NCBI GenBank assembly: GCA_026128865.1
Contig: JAHCJE010000007.1
Coordinates: forward strand, 1-49,464
From: Phycisphaeraceae bacterium
GTDB taxonomy: Bacteria; Planctomycetota; Phycisphaerae; Phycisphaerales; UBA1924
Reading direction: 5' to 3'
DNA length: 49,464 nucleotides
Shown here: piece by piece, positions 48,075 through 49,464 of the stretch
Numbering within the stretch: position 1 is the first letter of the stretch
Layout of the letters: each line of letters starts with the position of its first letter
Notes under the pieces: model-generated
The model's database searches: none
What the model was told of the DNA's origin: nothing
The model's input: the letters and a program-made list of their open reading frames with translations, nothing else
Made by a program: the position numbers and the translations under genes

Positions 48075-49464
48075 TCAGCCCCCGGGTCGTGTCGCCCGTG
48101 CAGTCAGGACCAGCGCGCCGATCCCGAGCGCAAGCCCGACAACGATGAGCATGACGGAGGCCGCCGAGAGGTCCGACTGGCGGGCGAAGTGCAGGAAGTT
48201 GAGCATGAGCGTCGCAAGCCCGCCCAGCCCCGGGGGCTGGAGTTGGCTGGCGGCCTCGACCTCGTGGAAGGCGAGCGCGCCCGTCGCCAGCCCCACGCCG
48301 GCCAACGCGCCGGCCTGCATCGGCCTTGCCACACGCCACCAGCCGCGAACGCCCTCTGCCCCGTCGAGGCGGCGCAAGTCGGCGAGCGCTCGGGGCTGAA
48401 GTCGCGCCAGCACGCACCCGATCAGCACGCCGAGGAACCCGAAGCGCGCGACCTCCCCCACCGCCACGACCACGATCGACCCGCCGACGAGGGGCGCCCG
48501 TCCGTAGGCGGCATCGATGGCCGAGCCGATGAGGACGCCCGGCATCAGGGCAGCCGCCAGCCAGGCCGCGAGAGCACACGCCACGAGCCAACGGTCTGCT
48601 CGGCGGCGCGATCCGGCGATCGAGGCGACGCACGCCGCGACGATGACCGCCGTCGCGCCCGCGACCGCCGCCCACGCCGCGCTGCTTGCCGCAGCCGGCG
48701 CGATGGTGCGCGCGGTGTTGGCGATGGCGCGAAGGGTGCCTGCGTCGCGTGCGAGGAGCACGAACGGCACGGCGACGCTGAGCGACCACACCGCGCCGGC
48801 AGCGCACCACGCGAAGGCGCCGACCCTGGGCCTGTCGTCGCTCGCTTCGCCGCCGGTGCGGGCCGAGGCGGCGCGAGCGATCGGGCCGGCGATGGCGACC
48901 CCGGCGAGGAGTGCAAGGGCAACGAGCGGCCAAGCCGACGCCCACGACCGCCAACGCTCGGCGAACGGGTGGAAATCGAGCGAGAACCAGACGACCTCGA
49001 CGGCGTAGGTCGGCACGTTGGCCACGTGCAGCGGCACGGGCGAAGCGAGCGTGAGCAGCGCGGCACACCCGGCCGCGCCGACCCATCCCCAGCGCGTGGC
49101 GGAGACGATCATCGCCGCCCTGCGCCAGCCCCGCATGGGTTCGAGCGCGAGCGCGTCGAGCACGGCGCGGTCGATCCGGCGTGCCGCGATGGCGAGCACG
49201 ACCGCCGCGACGGGCCAGACCCAGAGCACCAGCCCGAGCCAGGCGAACGCGCGTCCCATCGCGATCGGCGCCCACGTCGCGCCGCGCTGGAGCGCATCAT
49301 CGACGACACCCGCGAGGACGCCCCCCGGCGCGCGCAGGAGGTTCCACCCCGCGTAGGCGAGGTAGTTCGGCAGCAGCATGGGCGCGAGCAGGAGCGGCGC
49401 CCACGCGGACCGCGCGGAGCGCAGCGCCCACGCGGCGGGCCAGGCGAGCGCGGCCGCGGGCACC
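48075..49464 (-). CDS. ABC-type permease-like protein, partial
   Basis: At least 462 residues are visible; the start lies beyond the right edge. About 12 hydrophobic helices are evident. Permease-loop-like stretches (ALALEPMRGWRRAAMIVSAT, then ADLRRLDGAEGVRGWWRVAR) sit where EAA loops are found in the two-domain ThiP/FbpB type of importer permease. The substrate (iron or thiamine in close relatives) cannot be decided here. It precedes the NHL gene on the same strand by 62 bases. Confidence 0.7.
   Translation of the reverse strand, partial: VPAAALAWPAAWALRSARSAWAPLLLAPMLLPNYLAYAGWNLLRAPGGVLAGVVDDALQRGATWAPIAMGRAFAWLGLVLWVWPVAAVVLAIAARRIDRAVLDALALEPMRGWRRAAMIVSATRWGWVGAAGCAALLTLASPVPLHVANVPTYAVEVVWFSLDFHPFAERWRSWASAWPLVALALLAGVAIAGPIARAASARTGGEASDDRPRVGAFAWCAAGAVWSLSVAVPFVLLARDAGTLRAIANTARTIAPAAASSAAWAAVAGATAVIVAACVASIAGSRRRADRWLVACALAAWLAAALMPGVLIGSAIDAAYGRAPLVGGSIVVVAVGEVARFGFLGVLIGCVLARLQPRALADLRRLDGAEGVRGWWRVARPMQAGALAGVGLATGALAFHEVEAASQLQPPGLGGLATLMLNFLHFARQSDLSAASVMLIVVGLALGIGALVLTARATRPGG

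Overview
The window is a GC-rich bacterial chromosome segment that most resembles a planctomycete of the Phycisphaerae type. Evidence for this is two short secreted proteins ending in PEP-CTERM-like tails (Pro-Ala-Pro, hydrophobic stretch, Ala-Arg-rich end), a DUF1800/DUF1501 pair, a stand-alone GroES paralogue, a MoxR/DUF58/von Willebrand A block, a HAAS-like/PadR pair, and an alternative complex III locus joined to an A2-type caa3 oxidase. The assignment is inferred from gene families and was not checked against any database.

Layout. 1-747: the 3' end of lepA. 751-2578: a small accessory run with a zeta-toxin-like kinase, a tiny overlapping partner ORF, a lone MNT nucleotidyltransferase and a two-TM membrane protein of lower GC. 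2813-6364: a lipoprotein, a PEP-CTERM protein, two tandem bactofilins (the second with a zinc ribbon), an SRPBCC-like protein and a small membrane zinc-ribbon protein. 6418-21758 (minus strand): one long, mostly overlapping operon that reads actA-actB-actC-actD-actE-actF, a small TM protein, SCO, coxB-coxA-coxC-coxD and a membrane protein. It encodes a full route from quinol through ACIII to an A2-type caa3 oxidase. The heme A synthase gene ctaA is divergent at 22018.

23428-26441: a structured leader followed by a DUF1800-DUF1501 pair. 26411-31737: a lower-GC stretch with a MauE-like protein, two orphan secreted or membrane proteins, a pseudopilin, a small membrane protein, and a HAAS-like membrane protein translationally coupled to a PadR regulator. 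32338-38867: a PEP-CTERM protein with a textbook terminator, groES, aroA, a PAS sensor without an output domain, icd, a HicB-like protein and small orphans. 38993-48012 (minus strand): NHL lipoprotein, VWA/glutamine-amidotransferase-like protein, MoxR, a GxxExxY protein, DUF58 and a BatA-like VWA protein. The window ends inside a permease-like gene.

The most unusual layer is repetitive DNA. A family of 8-bp tandem units (consensus YCACTTCG) occurs at three places: inside the actE 5' coding region, as a ~110-bp inverted tract between two VWA-locus genes, and across the stop codon of a third. A 7-mer array lies before icd. Two 11-bp-class palindromes lie inside one ORF. A 31-bp element sits at the 3' ends of two minus-strand genes. 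The GxxExxY gene is bracketed by inverted ~21-bp repeats and looks like a cassette inserted between moxR and the DUF58 gene. No rRNA, tRNA, CRISPR array or classical transposase was seen. No gene-free stretch exceeds about 300 bases; the largest are 3350-3630, 21759-22017 and 32088-32337.
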